Below, piece by piece: positions 46,419-55,366 of a DNA stretch of 64,000 bases (position 1 is its first letter; each line of letters starts with the position of its first letter). Source of the stretch: Arthrobacter sp. SX1312. Its GTDB lineage: Bacteria; Actinomycetota; Actinomycetes; Actinomycetales; Micrococcaceae. The translations under genes were made by a program, and so were the position numbers. The stretch spans positions 62,001 to 126,000 of the forward strand of contig NZ_PJIM01000001.1 in the NCBI RefSeq assembly GCF_002929295.1, read 5' to 3'. The notes under the pieces are model-generated. The model was not told the DNA's origin and made no database searches. It saw nothing but the letters and a program-made list of their open reading frames with translations.

Positions 46419-47819
46419 ATGTCATCTCCCACGAGCCCCGCGTCGGGCACCCCGGCGTCACCGTCCTTCGTCGTCACCTCACCGGCCGACATCCTCTCCT
46501 ACATCCCGCACGCCCTCGGTTTCATGCCCGACGAGAGCCTGGTGGTCCTGACGACCAGCGGCAGGAGGCTCGGGGCCACGCTGCGCGTGGACCTCCCCGG
46601 CGCCGGGACGGATCCGCTCGGGTTCGCCGACGGCGTGCTCTCCTTCCTGCAGGGCGACGTCGACGCCGACGGCACGCTGATCGTGGTGTACACGGAGGAG
46701 CACTGGGAGAGATACGCCCCGGCACCGCGCAGCGGCCTGGTGCTGACCATGGAGACGGTCCTCGGCACCGCAGGCCTCCCCGTCCGCGGCGGCTGGTTCG
46801 TCGGGCGGTCAGGGTGGCGCGACATCTTCTGCACGGACGAGGAGTGCTGCCCCTGGCCGGGCCAGCCCCTCGACACCGTGGCGCACAGCGCACTGAACGC
46901 AGAGCTGGTCTTCGGGGGGAGTGCGTTCGACGCATCCGCGCCCGACGCCGTCCTCCGTGCCGCGCCCTCCGTTGCCGCACGGGACGTCCCGGGCGCGGCT
47001 GCCCCCGACCCGGCGGTCCGGGCCGTCGAAGGCGCGCGGGCGCACTATGCCGCGTGCTGCGCAGGCCGGTGGACGGCGCCCGGGCAGTTCCGCGCGACGT
47101 CGGCCCTGTGGGACGCCGTCCTGCCCGGCGCGGGGGGCTTCGACGTCGAGGCCGAGCCCGACGTCGCGGGCTTCCTGCTGGCGAGCGTCGAGTCGCGGGC
47201 GGTCCGCGACTTCCTCCTCGCCAGTGCGTGCCTCGGGTCCGCGGCAGCCCTCGACGGCGCGACGGCCTGCGGGTTGCTCGCGTCGGAGGCGTGGGCCGAC
47301 ACGCCGTCGACAGCACCGGAGGGGGAACGGCCCGGCGCTGCGCGGGTCCTGCCGGAGGTGCGGAGCGCCGGTCCGCTCCAGGGCGCCATCGCCGCCCTCC
47401 GGACGGACGGGGCCGGCGCCGGAGGGGACTCCGGGTCCGAGGCGACGCCGACGGCAGGACCTGCTCCCTGTGGCGCCGAGGCGCTGCTCTATGCGGATGT
47501 GCTGGCCGGCAGGTACTCCGGCGCGATCGCCTGGGGCCGCGTCGATGCGATGAGCGTCCTCCTCGCGCGGCGCGCGGCGGTATCGGAGGGCGAGTCCCGT
47601 GCCGCGGCCCTGACCATGAGCGCCTGGTTCGAATACGCACGGGGCCGGGGATCGCGCGCGGCCGTCTTCCTGGATGCGGCGGAGCAGGCGGTGCCCGGCT
47701 ACCGCCTCGCACGCCTGCTGCACGAACTCCTGCGCCGCGGCGGGCTGCCGGCGTGGGCCCGGAGCCGTGCGACGGCGTGGACGGCGGGGGCCGCGACGGC
47801 CCTGCATGACGCGGCCTGA
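46419..47819 (+). CDS. DUF4192 protein
   Basis: A 466-residue protein of the actinobacterial DUF4192 family, function unknown. It starts with a Ser/Pro-rich segment, then FVVTSPADILSYIPHALGFMPDESLVVL, the family hallmark. No membrane segments or known catalytic motifs were seen. The middle and C-terminal parts are Ala/Gly-rich and look less conserved. A GACGCT hexamer lies six bases before the ATG, a weaker version of the leaderless pattern. It lies upstream of sigA, as in related genomes. Confidence 0.87.
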   Translation: MSSPTSPASGTPASPSFVVTSPADILSYIPHALGFMPDESLVVLTTSGRRLGATLRVDLPGAGTDPLGFADGVLSFLQGDVDADGTLIVVYTEEHWERYAPAPRSGLVLTMETVLGTAGLPVRGGWFVGRSGWRDIFCTDEECCPWPGQPLDTVAHSALNAELVFGGSAFDASAPDAVLRAAPSVAARDVPGAAAPDPAVRAVEGARAHYAACCAGRWTAPGQFRATSALWDAVLPGAGGFDVEAEPDVAGFLLASVESRAVRDFLLASACLGSAAALDGATACGLLASEAWADTPSTAPEGERPGAARVLPEVRSAGPLQGAIAALRTDGAGAGGDSGSEATPTAGPAPCGAEALLYADVLAGRYSGAIAWGRVDAMSVLLARRAAVSEGESRAAALTMSAWFEYARGRGSRAAVFLDAAEQAVPGYRLARLLHELLRRGGLPAWARSRATAWTAGAATALHDAA

Positions 47820-48131
47820 GGCCGTCGGCCGGACCCTCGGGAACGGCGGCAGGAGCCGGCCACCGGCGGCCGGGGTGATTTCCGGCGGAACGGCGAGCCG
47901 TGAGACAATGAAAGTTGAGACCCGGTTGGGTCCGTGCACCAGAACTTCACCGAGCGTTTCCACGCGGGTTGTTGCCGAAGGGCGGCTCCCGAGGAATAGC
48001 GAGGGCTGCAGGACTGTTCCCTTGGGAACTGACCCGAGCAGTATCCGTCTGGTATCGAGCGCGGACTTGACAGGGTCATAGTGGTGTTGTCCCTCTGACG
48101 ATGCCACACACCGCCGTACGAAAGGTTCTCT
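47820..48131 (+). promoter_or_regulatory. sigA upstream region, 312 bp without a gene
   Basis: No plausible gene here. It holds GACAAT at 47904-47909 as a possible -10, a GTTCCC-TT-GGGAAC inverted repeat at 48016-48029, and TTGACA at 48067-48072 with no good -10 at 17 bp. The likely sigA leader is therefore long (60-220 nt). The start is preceded by AAAGG at about 48120. Confidence 0.45.
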
Positions 48132-49340
48132 GTGTCGGTCAAGAAGACAGCAGCACCGGCGTCGCCAGACGCTGGTACCACCACTACCAAGCGACGGGTG
48201 GCGGCCAAGAAGCCGGCGACCAAGGCCGCTTCGGCCGCTGCAGCGAAGGCCTCGGCAGCGGATGCCCAGGGTTCCGTGGACGCCGTCGACACACCGGATC
48301 CCGCCGTCGAGGTCGACGTCGACGCCGAGGACGCGAAGCCCGAGACCCCCGAGGTCGGGACGAGCACCGGCTTCGTCTACTCCGATGCCGACGACGACGA
48401 CGCACCCGCGCAGCAGGTCGTGTCCGCCGGCGCGACCGCGGACCCCGTCAAGGACTACCTGAAGCAGATCGGCAAGGTCGCCCTGCTGAACGCGGAGCAG
48501 GAAGTGGATCTGGCCCTCCGCATCGAGGCCGGTCTTTTCGCGGAGGAGAAGATCGCCGCGGATCCGGACATGGACCCGAAGCTGAAGCGCGAACTCGAGT
48601 TCGTCATCCACGACGGCAAGCGTGCCAAGAACCACCTCCTCGAGGCGAACCTCCGCCTGGTCGTGTCGCTGGCCAAGCGGTACACCGGGCGCGGCATGCT
48701 CTTCCTGGACCTCATCCAGGAAGGCAACCTGGGGCTGATCCGTGCGGTCGAGAAATTCGACTACACCAAGGGCTTCAAGTTCTCCACCTATGCGACCTGG
48801 TGGATCCGCCAGGCGATCACGCGTGCCATGGCGGACCAGGCGCGTACCATCCGCATCCCCGTCCACATGGTGGAGGTCATCAACAAGCTGGCCCGCGTCC
48901 AGCGGCAGATGCTGCAGGACCTCGGCCGCGAACCCACCCCCGAGGAACTCGCCCTCGAACTCGACATGACACCGGAGAAGGTCGTCGAGGTCCAGAAGTA
49001 CGGCCGCGAACCCATCTCCCTGCACACGCCGCTCGGCGAGGACGGCGACTCGGAGTTCGGTGACCTGATCGAGGACTCCGAGGCCGTGGTCCCGGCCGAC
49101 GCCGTGAGCTTCACCCTCCTGCAGGAGCAGCTCCATTCGGTGCTGGACACCCTCTCCGAGCGGGAGGCGGGCGTCGTGGCGATGCGCTTCGGGCTGACCG
49201 ACGGCCAGCCGAAGACGCTGGACGAGATCGGCAAGGTCTACGGCGTCACGCGTGAGCGCATCCGCCAGATCGAGTCGAAGACGATGTCGAAGCTGCGCCA
49301 CCCCTCCCGGTCCCAGGTCCTGAGGGACTACCTCGACTGA
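48132..49340 (+). CDS. sigA: Principal sigma factor SigA/HrdB (RpoD family)
   Basis: The housekeeping sigma-70 factor. The 402-residue protein has a Lys/Ala- and then Asp/Glu-rich N-terminal region (1-95), sigma region 1.2 ([16 protein letters not shown], about 104-120), region 2 with [32 protein letters not shown] (2.3-2.4, given here only as a location near 200-230), region 3, and region 4.2 with the [10 protein letters not shown] helix-turn-helix (about 372-381). The GTG start gives [11 protein letters not shown]. It probably reads the TANNNT -10 elements found across this window. Strong hairpins follow. Confidence 0.97.
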   Translation: MSVKKTAAPASPDAGTTTTKRRVAAKKPATKAASAAAAKASAADAQGSVDAVDTPDPAVEVDVDAEDAKPETPEVGTSTGFVYSDADDDDAPAQQVVSAGATADPVKDYLKQIGKVALLNAEQEVDLALRIEAGLFAEEKIAADPDMDPKLKRELEFVIHDGKRAKNHLLEANLRLVVSLAKRYTGRGMLFLDLIQEGNLGLIRAVEKFDYTKGFKFSTYATWWIRQAITRAMADQARTIRIPVHMVEVINKLARVQRQMLQDLGREPTPEELALELDMTPEKVVEVQKYGREPISLHTPLGEDGDSEFGDLIEDSEAVVPADAVSFTLLQEQLHSVLDTLSEREAGVVAMRFGLTDGQPKTLDEIGKVYGVTRERIRQIESKTMSKLRHPSRSQVLRDYLD

Positions 49341-49360
49341 CCATCGAGCCTCCTTACGCC

Positions 49361-49455
49361 AAGGGCCCTTCCTGCGGGAGGGGCCCTTCGTCATGGGGCT
49401 GGGAGGCCCCATGACAGGGAAAGGCCCGCTCCGTCCGGAGCGGGCCTTTCCCTGT
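49361..49455. terminator. Three tandem hairpins between sigA and the DUF7455 gene
   Basis: Hairpin 1: AAGGGCCC (49361-49368) with GGGCCCTT (49381-49388). Hairpin 2: TCATGGGGC (49391-49399) with GCCCCATGA (49406-49414). Hairpin 3: a perfect 20-bp stem, 49414-49433 with 49436-49455, and a 2-nt gap. They lie between converging genes. Confidence 0.85.
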
Positions 49456-49515
49456 ACGTCAGCGCCTGTACACGGGGCGCCTCATGGTCTTCGTGGTCGG
49501 TGGTCCCTGCGGCGG

Positions 49516-49737
49516 TCAGTCGCCGATGAGGGCCGGCTTCGCGTGAAGCCGCTGCGTCTCGTCCTGCCACTCGGACGTGAGTGGCTTGAGGTTAGCTTCG
49601 ACGGCGCGCGCATGGTGGCCGCAGAACAGAAGCTCTCCACCGGAGGACTGAAGGACTGCCCGAACGTAGGCCTGGGCGCCGCAGCGATCGCAGCGGTCCA
49701 GGGCAGTGAGCTCGCGAGTGGCTACTGCAGTGGTCAT
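49516..49737 (-). CDS. DUF7455 small zinc-ribbon-like protein
   Basis: A 73-residue protein found beside sigA in many actinobacteria (DUF7455). Four likely zinc ligands: CDRC (16-19) and CGHH (39-42). There is no membrane segment. The ATG at 49737 has GAGGAGG upstream. Its constant link to sigA suggests a role in transcription, but this is inference; no function is established to my knowledge. Confidence 0.85.
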   Translation of the reverse strand: MTTAVATRELTALDRCDRCGAQAYVRAVLQSSGGELLFCGHHARAVEANLKPLTSEWQDETQRLHAKPALIGD

Positions 49738-49979
49738 GAATGCCTCCTCATGTGGATCGTGTATTCATATAACCACTATTCGTCGCCGCTCCTTCGCAGG
49801 CTGGGCCCCCTTTCGCTGGCGGCGTATCAGAGGTATGGGTCACGTCCGGGGGACGCCGACGACGGCTCCTGCCGGTTCCTGTCGGTGCGAGGTAATAAAC
49901 TGGGGCCACCCATCCCGGCAACCACCCTCCTGACGCCTGTCCGGGATCGTGCCCGTTCCGCCAAGGAGACTGATACACC

Positions 49980-52085
49980 GTGACCCCCACCTCGGACTAC
50001 ACCGCCCGGCACCTCTCGGTCCTCGAGGGCCTCGAGGCGGTGCGCAAGCGTCCCGGGATGTACATCGGGTCCACGGACTCCCGGGGCATCATGCACTGCC
50101 TGTGGGAGATCATCGACAACTCGGTCGACGAGGCACTGGCCGGCCACGGCCAGAGCATCACGGTCATCCTGCACGCCGACGGCTCCGTGGAGATCCACGA
50201 CGACGGCCGGGGCATCCCCGTGGACATCGAGCCCAAGACCGGCCTGACCGGCGTCGAGGTGGTCTTCACCAAGCTGCACGCCGGCGGCAAGTTCGGCGGC
50301 GGCTCCTACACGGCCTCGGGTGGCCTCCACGGCGTCGGCGCCAGCGTGGTCAACGCGCTGTCCTCCCGCCTGGACGTCTTCGTCGATCGCGGCAGCAAGA
50401 CCTACGCCATGTCCTTCCGCCGTGGTGAGCCGGGCATCTTCAAGGACGGCAGGACGCCGTCGCCCACCGCCCCCTTCGAGCCCTTCCTCGACGGGTCGCG
50501 CCTCGAGATCGTCGGGACGGCCAAGCGCGGTGTGACGGGGACGCGGATCAGGTACTGGGCGGACCGCCAGATCTTCACGCCGGACGCCACGTTCTCCTAC
50601 GAGGAACTGCAGACCCGCGCCCGCCAGACGTCCTTCCTGGTGCCGGGCCTGCGCATCACGCTCCGGGACGAGCGGAGGCTCCCGGGCACGCCGGCGGAGT
50701 CCGGGCCCGTGGAGGAGGTCTTCCAGCACGACGGTGGCATCTCCGAGTATGCCGAGTTCCTGGCGCTCGACGCTGCGGTGACGGATGTGTGGCGCTTCCA
50801 CGGGTCGGGTCGCTTCAAGGAGTCCGTGCCCGTCCTCGACGACCGCGGGCACAGCCACATGGCGGAGGTGGAGCGCGACTGCGAGGTGGACATCGCGTTG
50901 CGCTGGGGCATCGGCTACGAGACCACGGTCCGCAGCTACGTGAACATCATCGCGACCCCCAAGGGCGGCACGCACCAGAGCGGCTTCGAGCAGGCGCTCC
51001 TGAAGACCTTCCGCAAGGTCATCGAGGCCAACGCGCGCAAGCTCAAGGCCGGTAGCGACAAGATCGAGAAGGACGACGTCTTCGCCGGCTTGACGGCTGT
51101 CCTCACCGTGCGCCTCGCCGAGCCGCAGTTCGAGGGCCAGACCAAGGAGATCCTCGGGACCTCCGCCGTCCGGGCGATCGTCGCCAAGGTCGTCGAGAAG
51201 GAGCTGCAGGCGCGGCTGTCCTCGACGTCCCGGAACGACAAGGCGCAGTCGGCGCTGCTGCTGGAGAAGGTCGTCGCGGAGATGAAGTCCCGCATCTCGG
51301 CGCGGGTCCACAAGGAGACCCAGCGGCGCAAGAACGCACTCGAGACCTCCTCCATGCCGGCGAAGCTCGCGGACTGCCGCATCGACGACGCCGAGCGGTC
51401 GGAACTCTTCATCGTCGAGGGTGACAGCGCGCTCGGTACCGCGAAGAACGCCCGTTCCTCCGACTACCAGGCGCTGCTGCCGATCCGGGGCAAGATCCTC
51501 AACGTGCAGAAGGCCTCGGTGGGGGACATGCTCTCCAACGCCGAGTGCGCCGCCCTCATCCAGGTCATCGGGGCGGGGTCGGGGCGGAGCTTCCAGCTGG
51601 ACGCGCGACGCTACGGCAAGGTCATCCTGATGACCGATGCCGACGTCGACGGCGCCCATATCAGGACGCTGCTCCTCACCCTGTTCTTCCGGTACATGCG
51701 TCCGCTGGTGGAGGCCGGCCGGGTGTACGCCGCCGTCCCGCCATTGCACCGGGTCGAGGTGATCAACGGGGGCTCCAAGGCCAACGAGATGATCTACACC
51801 TATTCGGAGGCGGAACTCACGCGGCTCCTCGCGTCCATGGAGAAGCAGGGAAAGCGCTACAAGTCGCCGATCCAGCGCTACAAGGGGCTCGGGGAGATGG
51901 ACGCGGACCAGCTCGCGGAGACCACCATGGATCCGCGGCACCGGACGCTGCGACGCGTCCGCATCCAGGAGGCCGAATCCGCCGAACGCGTCTTCAACCT
52001 GCTGATGGGCAGCGACGTCGCGCCCCGCAAGGACTTCATCGTCGCGGGAGCGGCCTCCCTCGACCGGGATCGCATCGACGCCTGA
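49980..52085 (+). CDS. parE: Type IIA topoisomerase B subunit (ParE/GyrB-like)
   Basis: The ATPase subunit of a type IIA topoisomerase. The 701-residue protein has the GHKL ATPase with RPGMYIGST, EIIDNSVDEAL, the DDGRGIPVD motif and GGLHGVGASVVNAL; the transducer domain; and the TOPRIM domain with EGDSALGTAKNARSSDYQ, LPIRGKILNV and the acidic DADVDGAHI. The GTG start has AAGGAG upstream. Position next to sigA and DUF7455 is that of the second GyrB-like gene of actinobacteria, usually called parE; parC is not in the window. An AT-rich TAATAAACT patch at about 49893 may be its -10. Confidence 0.92.
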   Translation: MTPTSDYTARHLSVLEGLEAVRKRPGMYIGSTDSRGIMHCLWEIIDNSVDEALAGHGQSITVILHADGSVEIHDDGRGIPVDIEPKTGLTGVEVVFTKLHAGGKFGGGSYTASGGLHGVGASVVNALSSRLDVFVDRGSKTYAMSFRRGEPGIFKDGRTPSPTAPFEPFLDGSRLEIVGTAKRGVTGTRIRYWADRQIFTPDATFSYEELQTRARQTSFLVPGLRITLRDERRLPGTPAESGPVEEVFQHDGGISEYAEFLALDAAVTDVWRFHGSGRFKESVPVLDDRGHSHMAEVERDCEVDIALRWGIGYETTVRSYVNIIATPKGGTHQSGFEQALLKTFRKVIEANARKLKAGSDKIEKDDVFAGLTAVLTVRLAEPQFEGQTKEILGTSAVRAIVAKVVEKELQARLSSTSRNDKAQSALLLEKVVAEMKSRISARVHKETQRRKNALETSSMPAKLADCRIDDAERSELFIVEGDSALGTAKNARSSDYQALLPIRGKILNVQKASVGDMLSNAECAALIQVIGAGSGRSFQLDARRYGKVILMTDADVDGAHIRTLLLTLFFRYMRPLVEAGRVYAAVPPLHRVEVINGGSKANEMIYTYSEAELTRLLASMEKQGKRYKSPIQRYKGLGEMDADQLAETTMDPRHRTLRRVRIQEAESAERVFNLLMGSDVAPRKDFIVAGAASLDRDRIDA

Positions 52086-52092
52086 CGGGCAC

Positions 52093-53085
52093 TCAGCCCA
52101 GCAGCTCGGGGGCCACCAGGAGCAGCGGAGGAATCACCAGCAGCAATCCGGCGGAGGACAGGGCGAGTCCCTGCTGGATCAGGCTGAGGGGCGGCAGGGG
52201 GCTCAGCAGGCGGCGCAGGCGCGGCACCGTCGAGGTCACGTCGGAGGTCCCGCCGGATACCGCCCTGGCGGTCGTCAGGGGGATGCCGCTCTCGTCGGCC
52301 AGCGCATCATCGAGGGCGTCCGGCGTCGACGGCGCAGCTCCCGCGCCCACGATGGCGATCGCACGGACGAGCGTCGGCTCGTCCACATGGCGCAGGGCCT
52401 CGTCGTCGGCGAGCATCTCGATCAGTTCGCTGACGGCCTGCTGTGCGAGGCGTGAGGTGGGCAACCACGGCAGCGCCGCCCGCCAGGCCGCGAAGGCCCA
52501 GAGCAGCAGATGGTGCCGCTGGTGCAGGTGCGCGTTCTCGTGCGTGAGGACGGCGTCGAGCTCCGCCTGGCTGAGGAGGTCCATCAGTCCGTCCGACATG
52601 ACGGTGACGGAGCGGGCACCGCCGGGCAGGCAGTAGGCGACCGGCGCGGGGTGCTTGATGACGAGCGTCGCGGGCTGACCGGCCGCGGGGGAGCTGAGCA
52701 GGGTGAGCATGTCCCGATGCCGCCGGCGCTGCCGGTGGATGCGCACGAAGGTCAGGGCCAGGGTGAAGACGAGGTGCCCGAAGAGGAGGATCGCGGCGCT
52801 GATCGCGAAGACGTGGATGACGCCGAGGGATTCGGCCGACCCGTCGGCGAGCAGGATGTCGAGGAACGCCGCCGAGGCCGTGACGAGATTGTCGCCGAGG
52901 GGCTCGAGGCCCCAGACCAGCATGGCGCCGATCATGGACAGGCCGCCGGCCAGGGCTATCGACTGCCACAGCACCATGGCCGTGAAGGGCGCCCTGGCCG
53001 GCCAGCCGGCCCGCGAGAGCGCGATGGGTGCGGGCCACGCGAGGATGATCGCGAGCGCCGCGAGCAGGTAGGAGGCCCAGAACAC
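52093..53085 (-). CDS. M56 (BlaR1/MecR1-like) membrane metalloprotease
   Basis: A 330-residue integral membrane peptidase of family M56. It shows three N-terminal hydrophobic segments (about 5-25, 34-60, 88-115), the zinc-binding HENAH (182-186) preceded by LSQAELDAVLT, a distal acidic stretch EMLADDEAL with the likely third zinc ligand, and a C-terminal hydrophobic region (about 297-328). Unlike BlaR1/MecR1 it has no penicillin-binding sensor domain, so the signal must be read by the membrane domain or a partner. In known systems the activated peptidase leads to cleavage of the BlaI repressor. Its start is eight bases after the blaI stop. Confidence 0.9.
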   Translation of the reverse strand: MFWASYLLAALAIILAWPAPIALSRAGWPARAPFTAMVLWQSIALAGGLSMIGAMLVWGLEPLGDNLVTASAAFLDILLADGSAESLGVIHVFAISAAILLFGHLVFTLALTFVRIHRQRRRHRDMLTLLSSPAAGQPATLVIKHPAPVAYCLPGGARSVTVMSDGLMDLLSQAELDAVLTHENAHLHQRHHLLLWAFAAWRAALPWLPTSRLAQQAVSELIEMLADDEALRHVDEPTLVRAIAIVGAGAAPSTPDALDDALADESGIPLTTARAVSGGTSDVTSTVPRLRRLLSPLPPLSLIQQGLALSSAGLLLVIPPLLLVAPELLG

Positions 53086-53093
53086 GGGGCGGG

Positions 53094-53462
53094 TCAGCTG
53101 CCGCCGAGCAGCTTGCGCAAGGTCTGGGCTTCGGCCTCGGACACGCTGCCGATGAAACGGGCGAGCACGGCTTCGCGGTCCGGTGCGGTCACGAGCACTT
53201 CGTGCATGAGTTCCGCCGTGTGGTCCTCGCGGCTGGTGACGGACATGTACCGGTGCGGGCGGCTGTCGCGCTCCCGCTTGACGAGGCCCTTCTTCTCCAG
53301 CCGCGACAGCACGGTGAGGACCGTCGTCACGGCCAGTTCACGCCCCACTTCTCCCGACGGCGCCTCGGCGATGGCATCCCGCAACTCGTTGGCGGTCATC
53401 GCCTCCGGCGTCGTCCACAGCAGGTCCATCACTGTGCGTTCCAGGTCTCCGAGCGTTGCCAT
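53094..53462 (-). CDS. blaI: BlaI/MecI family repressor
   Basis: A winged-helix repressor of 122 residues (ATG at 53462 with AAGGAAC upstream; the frame to 53603 is not conserved). Seen: LGDLERTVMDLLW at the N-terminus, the recognition-helix region TTVLTVLSRLEKKGLVKRER, the HRYMSVTSRED wing and a C-terminal dimerisation helix. It forms an operon with the M56 peptidase and is divergent from cydA across three matching operators, so it probably controls both its own operon and the cytochrome bd genes. Actinobacterial BlaI proteins respond through a BlaR-type partner. Confidence 0.93.
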   Translation of the reverse strand: MATLGDLERTVMDLLWTTPEAMTANELRDAIAEAPSGEVGRELAVTTVLTVLSRLEKKGLVKRERDSRPHRYMSVTSREDHTAELMHEVLVTAPDREAVLARFIGSVSEAEAQTLRKLLGGS

Positions 53463-53573
53463 GTTCGTTCCTTCGATCAATCGCGATCCGCGCCCGTCGG
53501 GGGACGAGGCTGCATTCCCGGGAGGGAGATGCTGAAGCGTGGTAGCTCTAACGTACAACCTCCCGTCCAACGA

Positions 53574-53645
53574 TTCTACTCCGTGTAGAAGTGTCGTCGG
53601 CATGTTCTACGATATGTAGAAGAACAAGTTCTACAGACCGTAGAA
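53574..53645. promoter_or_regulatory. Three BlaI-type operators between blaI and cydA
   Basis: TTCTAC-N5-GTAGAA occurs three times: 53574-53590, 53605-53621 and 53629-53645, each a perfect 6-bp inverted repeat with a 5-nt centre (TCCGT, GATAT, AGACC). BlaI/CopY-type repressors bind TAC...GTA dyads of this size. The third copy ends 41 bp before the cydA ATG; the first lies 112 bp from the blaI start. Confidence 0.85.
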
Positions 53646-53686
53646 GTTTCGTCGACATCGGCGCGACGCACTGCTGAAAGGGCCCG

Positions 53687-55261
53687 ATGGAAGCCTTGGA
53701 GATTGCCCGCTGGCAATTCGGAATCACGACCGTCTACCACTTCGTCATGGTCCCCCTGACCATCGGACTCGGCCTGCTCGTGGCCGTCATGCAGACCCTC
53801 TGGTACCGCACCGGTCAGGAGCACTACCTCCGGATGACCAAGTTCTGGGGGAAGCTCTTCCTCATCAACTTCATCGTGGGCGTCGCCACCGGTCTGGTGC
53901 AGGAGTTCCAGTTCGGCATGGCGTGGAGCGAGTACAGCCGCTTCGTCGGCGACGTGTTCGGCGCGCCGCTCGCGATGGAGGCGCTCCTGGCCTTCTTCGT
54001 CGAGTCCACGTTCCTGGGCCTCTGGATCTTCGGCTGGGGACGGCTTCCGCGCCTGGTCCACCTGCTCTCGCTGTGGGCCGCGGTGCTCGCGTCCGTCTTC
54101 TCGGCCTACTTCATCCTCGTCGCGAACTCCTGGATGCAGCACCCCGTGGGCGTCGAGATGGTCGACGGCCGGCCCGTCATGGTCGATGCCTGGGCGGTCT
54201 TCACCAACAACACCGCCCTCGTCGCCTTCCCGCACACCCTCTTCGGCTGCCTCGCCGTCGCCGGTGCCTTCCTCCTCGGCATCAGCTGGTACCACCTGTG
54301 GAAGAGGCGCCACGACGGTCTGGACACACTCGGCCCCGACGGGACGGTCGTCGTCGGTGACGGCGGCGGTGCACGGGACACGGCGGATCACACCGTGTGG
54401 CTCCGCTCGGCACGGGCCGGCGCCGTCGTCGCCATGATCGCCTTCGCCGGCACCGGCATCACCGGCGACCTCCAGGGCAAGCTCATGTTCGACCAGCAGC
54501 CCATGAAGATGGCGGCCGCCGAAGCGGCCTGCCATGACGGCACCGGGTTCTCCATCCTGTCGGTCGGCAACCTCGGCGCGCAGAGCTGTGAGGACATCAC
54601 CGCGGTCATCGAGGTGCCCGGCGTGCTGTCCTTCCTCGCCAACGGCGACTTCACCACCGAGGTCAAGGGCGTCAACACCCTCCTGCCCGAATACCAGGAG
54701 AAGTACGGCACGCACCTGCCGGACGATCCGATGTACGGGGACCTGGCGGGGTCGGAGATCGACTACCTGCCGGTCATGGAGGTCACCTACTGGGGATTCC
54801 GCATCATGATCGGGTTCGGGGCAGTCGCCGCCGCGGCGGCCGCCGCCGCCCTGTGGGTCCTGCGGAAGGGCACCGTCCCGGAATCGCGGTGGCTCATGCG
54901 GCTGGCGGTCTTCGGGATCCTCGCGCCGTTCGGGGCGAACATCGCGGGATGGGTCTTCACCGAGATGGGTCGCCAGCCCTTCGTCGTCGCACCCAATCCG
55001 GACCCGACCGGCATCGACGGCGTCTTCATGTTCACCGCAGCGGCGGTCTCGCCCGGCGTGTCCCTCCCGGAGCTGGTCACCTCGCTCGTCCTGCTGACCC
55101 TCGTCTATGCCGCCCTGCTCGTGGTCGAGGTGAAGCTGCTCGTCACCTACGTCCGCGGCGGCACCGCCTCCGCGATGCCCGAGCTCGCCCGTCCGGAGGG
55201 CGACCCGGGGGCCGACGGCGGCAGGAAGGACGACGGCGATGTCCTCGCTTTCGCCTACTGA
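53687..55261 (+). CDS. cydA: CydA, cytochrome bd oxidase subunit I
   Basis: The quinol-oxidising, heme-bearing subunit of the cytochrome bd oxidase, which reduces oxygen at high affinity without pumping protons. The 524-residue protein shows ARWQFGITTVYHFVMVPLTIGLG with the axial His (about residue 18), the GWGRLPRLVHLLSLW signature, AYFILVANSWMQHPVG and NTALVAFPHTLFG with a second histidine, and WVFTEMGRQPFVV near the C-terminus. Nine or so membrane segments. It starts the cydA-cydB-cydDC operon under the BlaI-type operators. A 105-bp gap, cytosine-rich and without a gene, precedes cydB. Confidence 0.96.
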   Translation: MEALEIARWQFGITTVYHFVMVPLTIGLGLLVAVMQTLWYRTGQEHYLRMTKFWGKLFLINFIVGVATGLVQEFQFGMAWSEYSRFVGDVFGAPLAMEALLAFFVESTFLGLWIFGWGRLPRLVHLLSLWAAVLASVFSAYFILVANSWMQHPVGVEMVDGRPVMVDAWAVFTNNTALVAFPHTLFGCLAVAGAFLLGISWYHLWKRRHDGLDTLGPDGTVVVGDGGGARDTADHTVWLRSARAGAVVAMIAFAGTGITGDLQGKLMFDQQPMKMAAAEAACHDGTGFSILSVGNLGAQSCEDITAVIEVPGVLSFLANGDFTTEVKGVNTLLPEYQEKYGTHLPDDPMYGDLAGSEIDYLPVMEVTYWGFRIMIGFGAVAAAAAAAALWVLRKGTVPESRWLMRLAVFGILAPFGANIAGWVFTEMGRQPFVVAPNPDPTGIDGVFMFTAAAVSPGVSLPELVTSLVLLTLVYAALLVVEVKLLVTYVRGGTASAMPELARPEGDPGADGGRKDDGDVLAFAY

Positions 55262-55366
55262 CCGGCCCGCCGGGCCCGCGGTCGCGAGCCGCCCGCACCA
55301 CCCCGGCAACGCCACCGCCCCGCACCCCGACTCCCTGCCCCTCTCGACCGCCCGGAAGGATCCCCG

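Noticed and set aside
46809-49412. An 867-codon minus-strand frame across the DUF4192 gene and sigA
   Set aside because: Shadow of two well-supported plus-strand genes; no domain and no ribosome binding site.
55262-55366. A small gene between cydA and cydB
   Set aside because: The 105-bp gap is cytosine-rich with no start codon plus ribosome binding site; it is probably just spacer.
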